This document shows positions 40,475 through 52,113 of a DNA stretch of 64,000 bases, piece after piece (the stretch's first letter is position 1; each line of letters starts with the position of its first letter). Source of the stretch: Zeugodacus cucurbitae (Eukaryota; Arthropoda; Insecta; Diptera; Tephritidae); NCBI RefSeq assembly GCF_028554725.1, contig NC_071670.1, forward strand, positions 55,334,501 to 55,398,500. Direction: 5' to 3'. Below the pieces are notes generated by a model, which was given only the letters and a program-made list of their open reading frames with translations, had not been told where the DNA came from and ran no database searches. The translations under genes were made by a program, and so were the position numbers.

Positions 40475-41845
40475 CGCGTCCGCACAGCTAATGTGTTAAT
40501 ACACTTCTTGATTTTTTGACAGTGCCTTCCTTTTATAGTTAGTTAGATTTGTTTACTTTGCTGTAGAGTTTAGTTTTCCTAAATATTATTTTTTTATTTT
40601 CTAAAAAAAATAATGCACTTGTTGAATTACATCTGCATCGACTTCGGGAATTAAAAATCGCGTTAATAAGTCTGAAAAACAGTTCAAAAAAATATAAGGC
40701 ATGTTAAGCAAACGGATTTCGTATAGAACTGAGAGAAAGAGAGAGTAGTACAATGATATTTTATTCATATTTAAGTTCTAATTGATTTTTTTTTTATTAG
40801 ATATCAGTATATATAACAAATTTTACTTAAGTAAATATTCAAAACTTATTATTTTCATTAATAATAAATTATTAGAAGCTAAGAACTTGATAAAAAAAAG
40901 TTTAAAACACTAAATTAATAGAAATCATTTAATAAAGTAATAAAATGTTAACTTCCACTTGAACAAGGATCTCAAGTGTAATGGCGATTTTGCCAAGCAC
41001 AGCATTTTCCACTAAGTTTTTTATTACTAATTAGTTAGTTCGCTCAATAGCATTAGCTTCAAAATTATTTTCCAATCTATTGGTTAAACAAAACGCTCTT
41101 TGTTCTCTATACTAAAACGCTAATAAACTTGTGATGAATAACAACTGACTAACTTATAATTGCACCGTGTAAGAATCAATGAAGTGCAATCTATTTAAAA
41201 AAATAAAATCTTTTCATTTTTTTTTCAAACAATACTTTTTTAAATACAAATGCTACTATTAAGAATCCGTTAAGTAATATTAATATCAATTTCCAAGTAT
41301 GACACGCCGAGAGATGGCGCTATTCTGCCGGAAGGACATAACATGTCTAATCTCAAAAAGTAATGGCGCGGTAAGGATTCAAATTCTCGAATGTTTAAAA
41401 ACGTAGAAGCAAATAAAAACTCGCATCAGCAAAGCAAATAGACACACCCCTAACTCTTTATAAAGCAATAACTTTCTTTCATTCTGAAACTAATATAGCA
41501 CATGCAAATCCCACTAACTCAAAAAATAGCAATGCACTTCCAAACTGGGAAAAGCAACGTGCGGAAGCGAAGATAGAGTGGAGGCGGCAGTAAGAAAAGA
41601 TGGTAATGGAAGTAAAGAAGTTGTTGACGCTCTGTTTGCTCATTACTTTTTGTGCTATTGAAACTAAAGTTTTCTTGTCTTGGGTGTAAATGAATGAATA
41701 TTCTAAAGCTTTTATTTTCGACACAGCTGAATATTTACTATTACCACGGTTAAACTTTATCGCGACCCTTTTGCAATTCTTTTTTCCTATTTATTGCTGG
41801 ATATGGCACAAATTTAAAAACAATTCAAATTCTCTCACATTTAAC

Positions 41846-41863
41846 AGAGAGAGAGAGAGAGAG
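41846..41863. repeat. (GA)n microsatellite
   Basis: Perfect GA dinucleotide run. Confidence 0.9.
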
Positions 41864-43338
41864 CGAAAAATCAACGTAGTGGAGAGCAATATACTGCCAG
41901 CAGTGTTGTCACTTCACAAAATTGTTAACTAATAAAATAAAAATTTTAATATTTTTGATTAGAATTGTTAACAAAATTACTTTTAGACTATAGCTACATA
42001 CATATTTTTTAAAATATTTGAAATCATTGACTAAATAACCATGACGTCCAAAATCTTTTGTATAATTATTTATACGCTAAGCCTTTTATATTACTGAACA
42101 AGCAAGCAACTATTATTGGAATATTTTATTGAGAAACATAAATAATGGTTTCAGAAATTCAGCTTTTATGTTGATAACTTGAAATTAACGAATATCTTCG
42201 CCACCTAGCTATAAATTAACACGGCAACACTTGAGCAGCAGAAAAATTCTCACGTGCGCGAAAGCGAGACGACCAATAAACAACCGAAACTTTGACATTT
42301 GGCAACAAAAAACACAGTAAAAAAGACGATGAAAAACGTTTAAAACAGAACAAAATCCAATAGCTTTGCAACGGTTTGCTGCATTTTGATAGCACGTCTG
42401 GCATTTAAATGCCAAACACCGAGTTGAAGCTCCATAGAGCCTTTAGATCTACAAGTACTCAAGCAATGTGTAAAATGAGTCTTGATGTTGGAATAACTAC
42501 TTAAAGCACACATAAACAGTTGTGTCATCTAATTAGCAATAGAAAAAATCAACACACTTTCAACTGAATGCTAAATTAAATTCGCACCAACACAAATTAA
42601 ATGCACGTCCTTGACGTAAAGCAACTCACAAACGGTAACGTGCTGCCGAAAATTGTAAACAAAATTCTGAACACTGCAAGTGAAGAGTGTGGGTATGAGT
42701 GCACGCATTGTTCAATTAGTGGGGTGAGTGGACACACTATACCGCGCGGCTGACACTGATAAGTACTCGCACATATGTACATGTGTACAATTTCAGTTGC
42801 TACAGCCTTTGCAATTAACTTACAGCAACAATTTCCAACTAACTGCTAGTGCTATCACTAAGGTGAGTTGACAAGCATGAGCATAATCTTCTCACTTTTT
42901 TTCGCTAATTTGTTTTCAAGCTTTACGCTTTTTTGTAAATAACGTCTGAATGCAATAAAAAAAAAACCGACGTTTACCAGTTGTCATTGCTTTTACAGTT
43001 GCCGTCGTCACCATTGCAGTGAGTGTCATTACCGTGTTTCAAACCACTTGCTCCAATTGTCGCAAGTTTGAAAAAACGATTCAGATTTTAATAATTACAC
43101 TTTATGCTATTTTAATATTCCTTTAAGTGGGAGTCATCCCAATTCGTTAGAACGCTGTGCAATACCTTCTTCTGCTTGCCAGCTACGCTCCATACGCTGT
43201 GCTGTGCTGTGCTTAATAAAGCTTCTCCATCTTCAGTTTCCTAAAGAGGCGTTCTAGTGGTAATCAATTTGTGCACAAAGTGTGTGGTGCGATGGAACGA
43301 CTACATCAATGCAACAACAAATATATGTAAATATTTCG

Positions 43339-43363
43339 TACACACACACACACACACACACAC
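43339..43363. repeat. (CA)n microsatellite
   Basis: Perfect CA dinucleotide run of about 12 units. Confidence 0.95.
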
Positions 43364-44453
43364 CATTGAATGAACGGCCGATGAGCGGACGAACAGTCAG
43401 TAGCGCCACAGCGGGAGCACCAACGATTCCCCAAAAGCACTGTATATTGTTGTTGTGCAGAGTTGGTGTCGTCTCTTCTATCTTCCTTCTACTTCTCTCT
43501 AGCGCTCTCCCTCTCTTTGCTTCACACTTTTGTGCGCCGCTGCTTTGCTATTTGCTTACTACAACAAATTTATCACCACTGCGAGCGAACACTGCTATTT
43601 GTTTTTGTTCCGTCCCGAGTATTTAGTTTTGATTACGATTTTTAACCGGTGCTACCAACCTTCCTTTCCAAAAGCAAGAAACAAACTGTCAAAATTTCAC
43701 TGGACTACAAGCATTCGTCGTTCATCGGTCGCCCCTCGTCCAAATACGCAAGCACACACCAAGAATTTTCAATTCTTCAATTCTGCTTTCCGCTGACTTT
43801 CGTGCAGCGAAGTATGCACACTACTATGGGGATAAATTTTTCCCCTATTATATTCAAATAAACCATAATAGACATTCGATTATATAGCTGACTTTTTTCA
43901 ATTCAAAAATTTCCAATCGAAATCAAGTGTAAATTAAGCAAAGTTTCTAACTAGGATTTTAAAATTGATTATGTATGAAATTTATTAGCTGAAAAAGGAA
44001 TATTCGCGAAAAATAAGCTATAACCATATTGGAAGAACTCGATAATAAATAAATTACATTATCAACAAAAATATTTTTTACTAAAACAATAAATAATTAA
44101 TTGGTAGTAGCCTATAATAGTGATCGTAATATAATAATCGAATGATATTAAAGTATTATCAGAATTATTTTTGCATAATTGCTGTTAAATTCTTGTCTTT
44201 AAGTAAATATATACATTTTACTTATGTTCAATATCCAACATTATGAAATTAGTAATGTTGTTGTATTAACAGAATGTCATGAATAATAACTATTTATCGT
44301 ACCAAATATGGAAACAATGGGATAGCCGGCATATAATTTGTTTATAATAAAATAATAACTATCGAAAAATGCAATAAACTTTAGATTCTAAGAGGTCTCC
44401 AAAAATATCTGAATGATTTTAATACAAAATTATTTGTTTAAACAAATTTAAAT

Positions 44454-44459
44454 TTTATT
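44454..44459 (-). terminator. Poly(A) signal candidate for GINS1
   Basis: AATAAA on the minus strand about 175 bases past the GINS1 stop codon. Confidence 0.5.
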
Positions 44460-44633
44460 CCACAAATACAAATTCTGTAAAATATAACAACCGCAATTGA
44501 GTATCGGAAATGAGAGAACACATTTGTTTTATGCAAGAAAAAACATATAAAAGATTGGCTTAAAAAAAATATTCATCCGGCAACAGTATAGAAAAGTAAG
44601 AGAGATAATGATTTTTAAATTAACTATACCTTA

Positions 44634-45355
44634 TCACGCTATATGTTGTAGAATTCCCTGGCGTACCAGCGTTTCCACTTGGGCACGCGGCAAATAGTGT
44701 TGGCTATTCTTTTTTAGATATATCACTTCACCATCTTCCAATTCAAATTTTCCATAATCTTCAAGACAACGCACTTCTATATATAGCGATTTCGGTGGGC
44801 GTAGATCACCCGTTAAATCAATGCCTTGTCCATCACCGATAGAACGCATGTAGGACGCTAATGACTTTGAGTATGTGTTGAAGAAGTTCACTTCAGGTTC
44901 GCACAGCGATGTTTTAATATCGGCTGGTATAATAGGACCAAATTCCCAACGAAGTGCTTTAATACGTAGTAAACGTTTGTAAAGATACGTTAGTAGACAG
45001 CGTTTGTTCCTTTGTAAGGCAGCGTGTCGAAAATTTAACAAAGGCCACAAGGTGCGATCACCCGAGGTTGAATAATTAGCACTAAAGGAGATATTTTTAT
45101 ACTAAGTATGTCAAACTGATTAAATACACTACAACTTACGCTTGTGCACAGTTTTCTTCAAAAATTGCCTTGATTTCCTCCAATACTTGACGTACGCCAT
45201 CATCCTGTAATTCATACAAATGCGAATATTACTCAAAAATTACAAATATCAACGCTTTTACTTACATCAAATGGTGGAATAGTCTGTGAAGAACGCTCCA
45301 GCTCTTTTATTAACTCGAAAGCTTTATCAGCAAACATTTTACCTGATTTTGCCAT
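44634..45355 (-). CDS. Psf1: GINS complex subunit 1 (PSF1)
   Basis: One of four GINS subunits; GINS joins Cdc45 and Mcm2-7 to form the replicative CMG helicase in the nucleus. Three exons are placed: 45355-45266, 45204-45140 and 45081-44634, with GTAAGT donors, AG acceptors and matching phases. They give exactly 200 residues, close to the ~196 of human PSF1. The N-terminal part (MAKSGKMFADKAFELIKELE, then DDGVRQVLEEIKAIFEEN) and the helical core (LLNFRHAALQRNKRCLLTYLYKRLLRIKALRWEFG) form the A domain. The C-terminal B domain (LYIEVRCLEDYGKFELEDGEVIYLKKNSQHYLPR, ending VETLVRQGILQHI) is the part known to contact the rest of CMG. A short 316-bp divergent promoter separates it from RTEL1. Confidence 0.95.
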
Positions 45356-45671
45356 TTTATTTAAGTTTTCGTGCTTCGCCAACTAAAATACTAAACAAAC
45401 TTTAAGCGCGTTTTTGTGCAATTGTTTACGTTTTATTTATGTCATTACACGCTGTTCGTTGTCATATTGCCAGTGTTGCGCAGTTGTGCAGCTATTTTAT
45501 GAAACGAATCACAGAGAAAACTGTCAAAATCAGCTGTAAGCTATGGTTTTGGCGGTATTTACAAAAAGAGGAAATAAGTTCATATGGTTGTAAAGTGAAA
45601 TAGACGTAGTGCGCACAAATTAATTTGAAAATAAGTTGTAAAACTATAAAATATATAGTAGCGCGTTTAAA
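45356..45671. promoter_or_regulatory. Bidirectional GINS1/RTEL1 promoter region
   Basis: Only 316 bases separate the two divergent start codons, so both 5' UTRs and promoters must share this interval. The 8-mer GCGCGTTT occurs twice on the plus strand, at 45406-45413 and 45661-45668, near each start codon. A 'gccagtgttgcgcag' block lies near 45468-45482. No TATA box was recognised. Confidence 0.75.
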
Positions 45672-48600
45672 ATGCCGGAATATATGATCGCGGGAATTCC
45701 GGTGCATTTTCCATTTGAACCCTACGATGTGCAAACAGCATATATGGAAAAAGTAATCGCCTGCCTACGCGATGGCACAAATGGCGTTTTAGAGTCTCCA
45801 ACTGGCACGGGTAAAACATTGAGTCTTCTATGTTCATCGCTAGCTTGGTTGCTGTCGCGAAAAGCAGATATGCAATCATTAGTACAAAGGAACGCAAGAG
45901 GCGGTGCAGCCGCACAACAAGGGGCTAATGAACTCAACACAATGCAATCGAGAAATGCTAACTGGGGCATCCCGAAAATTATATACGCCTCGCGCACACA
46001 TTCCCAATTAACGCAGGCCATGCAGGAATTGAAACGTACATCGTACTCGTTTATGCGTGCCGTTGTCTTAGGTTCGCGTGACCAATTATGCATACATCCT
46101 GAAGTTATGCGAGAGCAGGGCAATTCCAATAAAGTGCAACTTTGTAAATTACGTATACAAACACGCACATGTACGTTCTACAATCGTGTTGAATCCAAGA
46201 AGGACAGTCCTGAATTAAAAGAACAGTCGATAATGGATATTGAAGATTTGGTAAAAGTTGGACAGAAACTCAAAGTGTGTCCCTATTATGTATCCAAAGA
46301 GTTGACCGGTGATGCGGATATCACATTTATGCCATACAACTATCTTTTAGATCCAAAAGCACGTAAAGCAAATAAAGTGGATCTGAACAACACCATAGTA
46401 ATATTAGATGAGGCACATAACATAGAGAAAATTTGCGAAGAATCTGCATCCGTGCAAATACGTTCATCAGACATAGCTTTAGCTATCGATGATGTGACGC
46501 ATATAATGAAGGCAATGATGAGTGAAAATGCATTAGATTTCATGAGCGGCGATGAGCCGAAAGACTTTAAATTAGAAGATCTCGCACAGCTTAAAGAGAT
46601 GCTGTTGGAGTTGGAGAAGGGAATTGATGATATTGTAGTCGAAAACAAAGCAGAAGGAACCACATTTCCACCTTCATTTATGTTCGATCTATTAGCTGGC
46701 GCAAAAGTAAGTTTATGGTATAGCAAATCTAACAAATCAACAGAAGACGTATTTTTTTGCAGTTCACTCCAGCTATAGCACCTGCCACAATAAGTTTATT
46801 AGAACGACTTGTTCAATTCATGACCGTTCAGTCTCAAGACAGCGCATTCCGCAAAGGTGGTAGCTTTGATGTGCTGTCTAATCTACTAAGCGTCGTTTTC
46901 GTTAAAAAAGAAGACATTATAGCCAAGGTGCTCAGAAGTTTCAAAGTGCATGTGCAAATCGAAGAAATCAAACAACAGAACAAAAATGCCAGCAAGGATG
47001 GCTGGTTATCAAAAGCGTCAAGTAGTAGCACAGTTGCCACGAAGTTGCCCAAAATTATTAACTACTGGTGTTTCAATCCCGGTTTTGGGTCAGTTACAAA
47101 TCATTAAGCGGAAATTATCTGTAAAACTCACAACAAAATTTTACTACATTTTAGCATGGAACAGCTGTTGAATACACAGGTCCGCAGTATAATTTTAACG
47201 AGTGGTACTTTAGCGCCTTTGAAGCCATTAATAGCCGAATTGGCGGTACCAATTGCACAAAGTCTTGAAAATCCACACATTGTTAATCAATCGCAGGTTT
47301 ACGTTAAAATAATCGGTACCGGACCTGATCGCGAGCAGCTCATATCAAATTTTGCCAATCGGTAAGCTAACGGTACATTATTTACACACTTGCACTCATG
47401 CGCTTAATAATTTATGTCTGCAGCGATAATCCGAAGTACCTCAGCTCGCTGGGTCAGACAATACTCAATGTTTCACGTATCGTACCCGATGGTCTGCTCG
47501 TCTTCTTCCCCTCCTACCCACTGTTGAATCAGTGCGTAAACGCTTGGCAGGCCAGCGGGCTTTGGGCGGAGGTATCACGACATAAACCCATATATGTAGA
47601 GCCGCGCGGTAAAGAGAGTTTCACAACAACTATGGAGGAATTCTACAAAAGCATACGCGATGCAAAGGGTGCCGTTTTCATGGCGGTTTGTCGTGGTAAA
47701 GTCTCCGAGGGTCTTGATTTCGCCGATCGTAATGGACGTGCTGTCATTATCACAGGTCTACCATTTCCACCACTAAAAGATCCCAAAGTGATTTTAAAGA
47801 AACGCTACTTGGAAGATAACCGTACCAAGGAGAATGAGGTGTGCCGAAATTATTATTTTTTTGTTACTTTGTATGCTCTTGCTAACAAGATATTATTTCT
47901 TTAGCTGCTAAGTGGTCAAGCCTGGTATAGCTTAGAAGCGACGCGTGCCGTTAATCAGGCTATTGGACGTGTCATACGTCATCGACATGATTACGGCGCT
48001 ATTTTATTGTGTGATATACGTTTCGCACAACCCAATCAGGTATCACAGTTGTCCAAATGGGTTCGTGGACATTTGGGCGCAGCACCCAAAAGTGTGCCCT
48101 TCGGTTCGATTGTGAGAGAATTACGCGAATTCTTTCGTAATGCAGATAAATCTGTAAATATCAAACACCTCTCTTTAGTGTGTCTCCCTTTTAATAGCGA
48201 TTTTATTTAATAGCTGCCAAAACCTAAAGAGCGTAGTGTCGAAGCACTGGTAAGCGAATCGTGTGAAGAAGTTGGCATTGTGAAAAGTAGTTACTTCTCG
48301 GATCCAAAGTCGATGCTTGAAGCAAAAAATAAATTTGCAACGGCACAAACGATGGCGATGTAAGCAAGTCATTTATGCTCTAATGCTACGAAATTAATAC
48401 ATTTTATTACTATTAACGCACAGGAAAGTTGAAAAAACCAATTCAATTGAAGGTTGGACGCCCGATGACTATAAATTGGCCGCGGGACGGTCACAAAATA
48501 GTAAAGTGCCGAACGCTATGGACTTTATGAGCCGACTGGACACAAACGTAAAGGTAATGCGATGCAATGATTGAGCTTCACGCAATATTTTTTATTAACA

Positions 48601-49188
48601 TGAAATTTTGCCACAGTCCATAGACTTCAATAGTGCCAGCTGCAGCAATTCCTCGCGCAGTAACCAAGTTAGCATATATAAACGTGAGAGAAATTCACCC
48701 ACTTCCAGTCCAAGTAGCAGTGCTTCACTTGCCAATATAAAGAAAAAACGCTATAAGTTAGTAAAGGATACCACCATCACTGAGTCTCCAACCTGCTGCG
48801 CTTCACCATTTCTAGATGAATTTGGTTTTAAATCAAAGGCTAGATTATCCATTGAACCGCCGGTAGTGGAAAAACAGGCACCACAAGAACGTGTGGAATT
48901 TTTACGTATAGTAAGTTCAGTTTGTAGCCAAAGAGAATCAGTAAATGTTTCACGTTTCATGTTTTTTTTTTTTAGTTACGCAGCTCTCTAACTCCCGATG
49001 ATTTTAGTGCCTTTACGGCGGCACTAATGGCCTATAGTCGTCAGGATAAATTCGATGATTTTTTAAAGGTTTTAGTGCGTGTATTGTCCAAACCGGAACT
49101 GCATTACATGTTGCGTGGCATGCGTCGATTTATAAAAATGAATCACAAAGAGTTGTTTGACGCTGGCACAGCACATATTCTATCATAA
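45672..49188 (+). CDS. Rtel1: Regulator of telomere elongation helicase 1 (RTEL1)
   Basis: An XPD-family 5'-3' DNA helicase with an iron-sulfur cluster that unwinds D-loops and G-quadruplexes and restrains recombination in the nucleus. Nine coding exons: 45672-46706, 46763-47088, 47155-47361, 47424-47838, 47905-48153, 48214-48359, 48424-48553, 48617-48910 and 48976-49188. All have GT/AG borders and compatible phases and give 1004 residues. Walker A is ESPTGTGKT (41-49). Motif Ia is IIYASRTHSQL. Four Fe-S cysteines are C140, C158, C167 and C203. The DEAH box is D246-H249. Helicase domain 2 is shown by YWCFNPGFGMEQL, ILTSGTLAPL, FFPSYPLL, GKVSEGLDF and QAIGRVIRH. Near the C-terminus, SLTPDDFSAFTAALMAYSRQ onward resembles the harmonin-like helical domain. 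The vertebrate long-isoform RING-type C4C4 end is absent. Confidence 0.96.
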
Positions 49189-50235
49189 CCTCGCTTTTGT
49201 ATATAGTTTAAAATTGCTCATCATTTGCTCCAAAATTTAATCGACGCTATTTTGGTGGGGGTTGTGCGACGTTTAAGCATTAATGTACTTCGTAAGCTAC
49301 TATAATGTATTTAGTATCAAAATTTTTAAGTTTTTTTATGTTTTACAATAACAATAAATACAATACGATATGTAGATATTTTATAAATAAATGCATGAAA
49401 AAATCCGTAGTAATGCAGATTTTTGTTATCAATATTCTTATCTATTCTTCTATAGTATTTCCAGATTAATTCTAATAAAAGATCCAACGTATAGGAAGTA
49501 GCAAGTATTATAATTATTTTAATAAAGTATCGAAGTCGATAACTTCGAATCCTTCAAAATCGAATTCCTATTTCTTTCAGTGCTTTCGCAGAAAATAACA
49601 AATTTAATTCATTTTTAAAGACAAAAGAGATTCCTCATTTCTTTGCCCATAGTATAACAGCTTTTATCTTTATCTTCAAATATAATTTATTATTACATAT
49701 GTGTGTTCAATTCATATAATATTTATATTCATAAGTAAGATGCTTAAAATATTAACTTTAATACTAGATTTCACATTTCCTTTCGCATAGCTATTTGCAT
49801 TTAAATTACGTTGATTGTACGAACGGAAGTTACATTGAGTTCATAAATTTTGTATATATGTATATATCCAAACATACATATACACATATATATTAATTCG
49901 TATATCATATACATACTACATGTTTAAGTATAATTTAATTTTGCACAATACCTAGATGATATCATCCGCTCGTTCTGATAAATTCCTTTGTTCAATCCCT
50001 TATTAATGTACATAGCGATCATCTCACTAAAGCACATGTATTTACACAAATATATATGTTTGTATTTTTTTTTAATATTTCCGTATATTTAAAATTTTAT
50101 AGAATTTTCTTTCACTCTTCACAGTGAATTCATTAACTTGTGAATGTAAAGGCACAGTTTCAATTTCTTTGTGTTCACATACAATTTTTCTTCGTTTCTA
50201 CTTTGCCTTTTCCTTCCACAACGGATACGGAAATA
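49189..50235. other. RTEL1 3' UTR and intergenic DNA
   Basis: AT-rich, includes the RTEL1 3' UTR with an AATAAA at 49353-49358. The part after about 49400 shows no gene. Promoter sequence for the small ORF at 50236 may lie at the right end. Confidence 0.6.
49353..49358 (+). terminator. Poly(A) signal candidate for RTEL1
   Basis: AATAAA 165 bases after the RTEL1 stop codon. Confidence 0.6.
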
Positions 50236-50352
50236 ATGGCGCGCAATTTTAGCGCAAAAAGCCGCGAACAACAGCGCAAAGAGGAAATAGCAAGCAAAAG
50301 TAATACTGCAATACTAGCAAACCACTTGATGCATATTAATTCGGAAAACTAA
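50236..50352 (+). CDS. Possible 38-aa small protein
   Basis: ATG in a good context (A at -3, G at +4) opens a 38-residue frame starting MARNFSAKSREQQRKEEIA and ending NHLMHINSEN. It is strongly hydrophilic and charged (RNF.AKSREQQRKEE) with a likely helix, no membrane segment and no signal peptide. Its base composition is visibly less AT-rich than its flanks and similar to real exons nearby. The frame is open upstream to 50140, but the upstream residues look like 5' UTR. It ends only 8 bp from the stop of the convergent 182-aa gene. I do not recognise the protein; it could be a genuine short gene or a chance frame. Confidence 0.45.
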   Translation: MARNFSAKSREQQRKEEIASKSNTAILANHLMHINSEN

Positions 50353-50360
50353 AAATCAAC

Positions 50361-50909
50361 CTATTCAATACGCCAATGTAAACCAAAACGTTCCTCAAAT
50401 GTGGTGCGATTATAAACGCCCACATCGGCTAACATCTGCGGTTCGGTATAGTAAGCAAAACGTCGTATATCTAAAATTGCCGCATCGAATTGCTGCTTCC
50501 AACTGGTTAAGTCCGTAACGGTCATATGTATTGGCAACTGCGGATCCGGTATGTCAATTGCGGCCGACAAACGATCGAATGCTTCGGCAATGGGACCCAC
50601 TGATAGATTTACCCAGTACTCTTCCGGAAAACGCTTATTCTCACAAAACGGTGCTCCTTTGCGCATAATGAATATAAGCATAAGTATTTCATAGCGTTCA
50701 CCTGCCTCATAGAAGCGTTTTGTTCGTGTCTTTTCCACAAAGTCAATGAGTAATATAAGTGGTGTGTAATTTTGTAAATGCATCAGCAACTCACGATCTG
50801 ACCACACATATTTGCCGCCCTTGACATTGCTGCCTGGATTCGCACTGCCCACCATACTGGTCGCCAAAGAAGCGCCCGTTTGTCTAAGACAGCCGCCTTC
50901 CTCAACCAT
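50361..50909 (-). CDS. Unrecognised conserved-looking 182-aa protein
   Basis: A single open exon of 182 residues with normal codon use, so it looks genuinely coding, but I do not recognise the family. The N-terminal ~30 residues are Gly/Ser/Ala-rich and probably disordered. A compact globular part follows (YVWSDRELLMHLQNYTPLI, IDFVEKTRTKRFYEAGERYE, ILMLIFIMRKGAPF, FPEEYWVNLSVGPIAEAFDRL), and the C-terminus is Trp/Tyr/Phe-rich (EERFGLHWRIE). No signal peptide, no convincing membrane helix and no Cys/His metal site. The first ATG is at 50909. Upstream the frame stays open with an AG acceptor-like site a few codons before, so a non-coding or coding 5' exon may exist. It is convergent with the small ORF at 50236-50352 and followed on the same strand by lin-52 1.2 kb away. 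Confidence 0.7.
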   Translation of the reverse strand: MVEEGGCLRQTGASLATSMVGSANPGSNVKGGKYVWSDRELLMHLQNYTPLILLIDFVEKTRTKRFYEAGERYEILMLIFIMRKGAPFCENKRFPEEYWVNLSVGPIAEAFDRLSAAIDIPDPQLPIHMTVTDLTSWKQQFDAAILDIRRFAYYTEPQMLADVGVYNRTTFEERFGLHWRIE

Positions 50910-52113
50910 GGCAATGGACAGCAGCGTTGCTAAGTATGTATTTATGTACGTTTGTATATGTTTTTTTTTTTAATTGAGTATGTAGTTCGTTGGCTCTTGT
51001 TGCTTTTGGGGAGGTTGATGGGGCGTTTAACCAACACTTACACAAAATGGGGCAAGGTCGCACGAGCGTTTGTGTACTAGTTGTTGTTGTGTGTGAGTAC
51101 GATGCACCAGTTGGCTGCTTTCTACATATGTGTTGCTAACTGAAGAATATATGCGTTGTCTTATTAAATTAATTTCCGTTTTCCTTATTTTACTGGAACG
51201 TTGCACATTTGTAAATGCGTTAAACACTTAAAATTATACTTTAAGCTGTTGCAAATTAAGAAATTTATTTTAAAATTCGCTTTAATTGTTGGTGTCGGCT
51301 GCTGCGCGATTCGTTTGCGTGCGTTAACTGCTGGTAAACAAAACTGGATGCGAGCAAATACGGAATGCAATCGATAGCCACATACATTTGAGTAGGTCCA
51401 AGAAGACGTCAATGCAGATATAGGGTGCAGTTTGGGGGAAATGCATATCAAAAATATACACCATTTGATTAGTAGTTGTAAAAAATTTAAATTTAGAAAT
51501 TTATTTTGTTGGAATTAGTAAATTCAAAAGTACATATCAATGCCAATTAAAAATTTGCAAGGCATTTGGCTGATATGCTCAGCCCGTTTGTTGGGTGCGC
51601 TTTGGATGTCATATCTTTTTTGGCAAAAATTCGTTCGCTGATTTGCTTTACCATAATTTGGGCGCTCGCAATTATAAACATATTTTTGAACATATCGTTG
51701 ACCGCACATTGAAATGGAATTCACTGAGCTTTTATATGCGTAATTTCGTAAATAGTTATTGGTTTCTTAACTACCTTATATATACGTAAAGCTTTGTCTG
51801 TCCGCACGGGATATGCACGTTTGTGCGCAAGCGCTGCAACCCAATATGCCGAGACTTTCTTCTTATTTTTTAAGAAATCCAAAGCTTTATTAATAAAATT
51901 GCATTGATATGCAAAGCATTCACGTTTTTATTAAAGTTTTCAATTCTTTCTTTCGTTTATTTATTTATAATTTTGTTTTTTATAAATGCATTTGTACTCA
52001 TATAAGTCTACTAGTGTTTGCACAATTAAAACTATTTGGTATAAATTTATTATTTTTAAAATTATAAATATTACAAATATTTAAGTCAAGCTAAAATTTA
52101 ATGTACATTTAAA
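50910..52113. other. Intergenic DNA between lin-52 and the 182-aa gene
   Basis: Should contain the lin-52 3' UTR (AATAAA on the minus strand at 51927-51932) and the 5' region of the 182-aa gene (about 50910-51450, less AT-rich). Open frames here (51185-51451, 51524-51724) show no recognisable protein features. Confidence 0.55.

Larger units (their letters stand above)
40475..44453. other. Intergenic DNA between IntS6 and GINS1
   Basis: Includes the IntS6 5' leader next to 40475. Contains a (GA)n tract (41846-41863) and a (CA)n tract (43339-43363). A less AT-rich stretch at 42200-43800 has possible splice-like signals ('ctaag|gtgagt' near 42861) and could hold non-coding 5' exons, but no coding exon is supported. 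Confidence 0.6.

Noticed and set aside
43282..43861. Several plus-strand frames between IntS6 and GINS1
   Set aside because: Overlapping frames starting around a CA microsatellite; no domain and no consistent splice pattern.
45406..45413. GCGCGTTT as an E2F site
   Set aside because: The E2F consensus TTTSSCGC would require GCGSSAAA here; the 8-mer does not match on either strand.
47950..48250. Frameshift in RTEL1
   Set aside because: Apparent frame changes coincide with short introns with GT/AG borders and correct phases.
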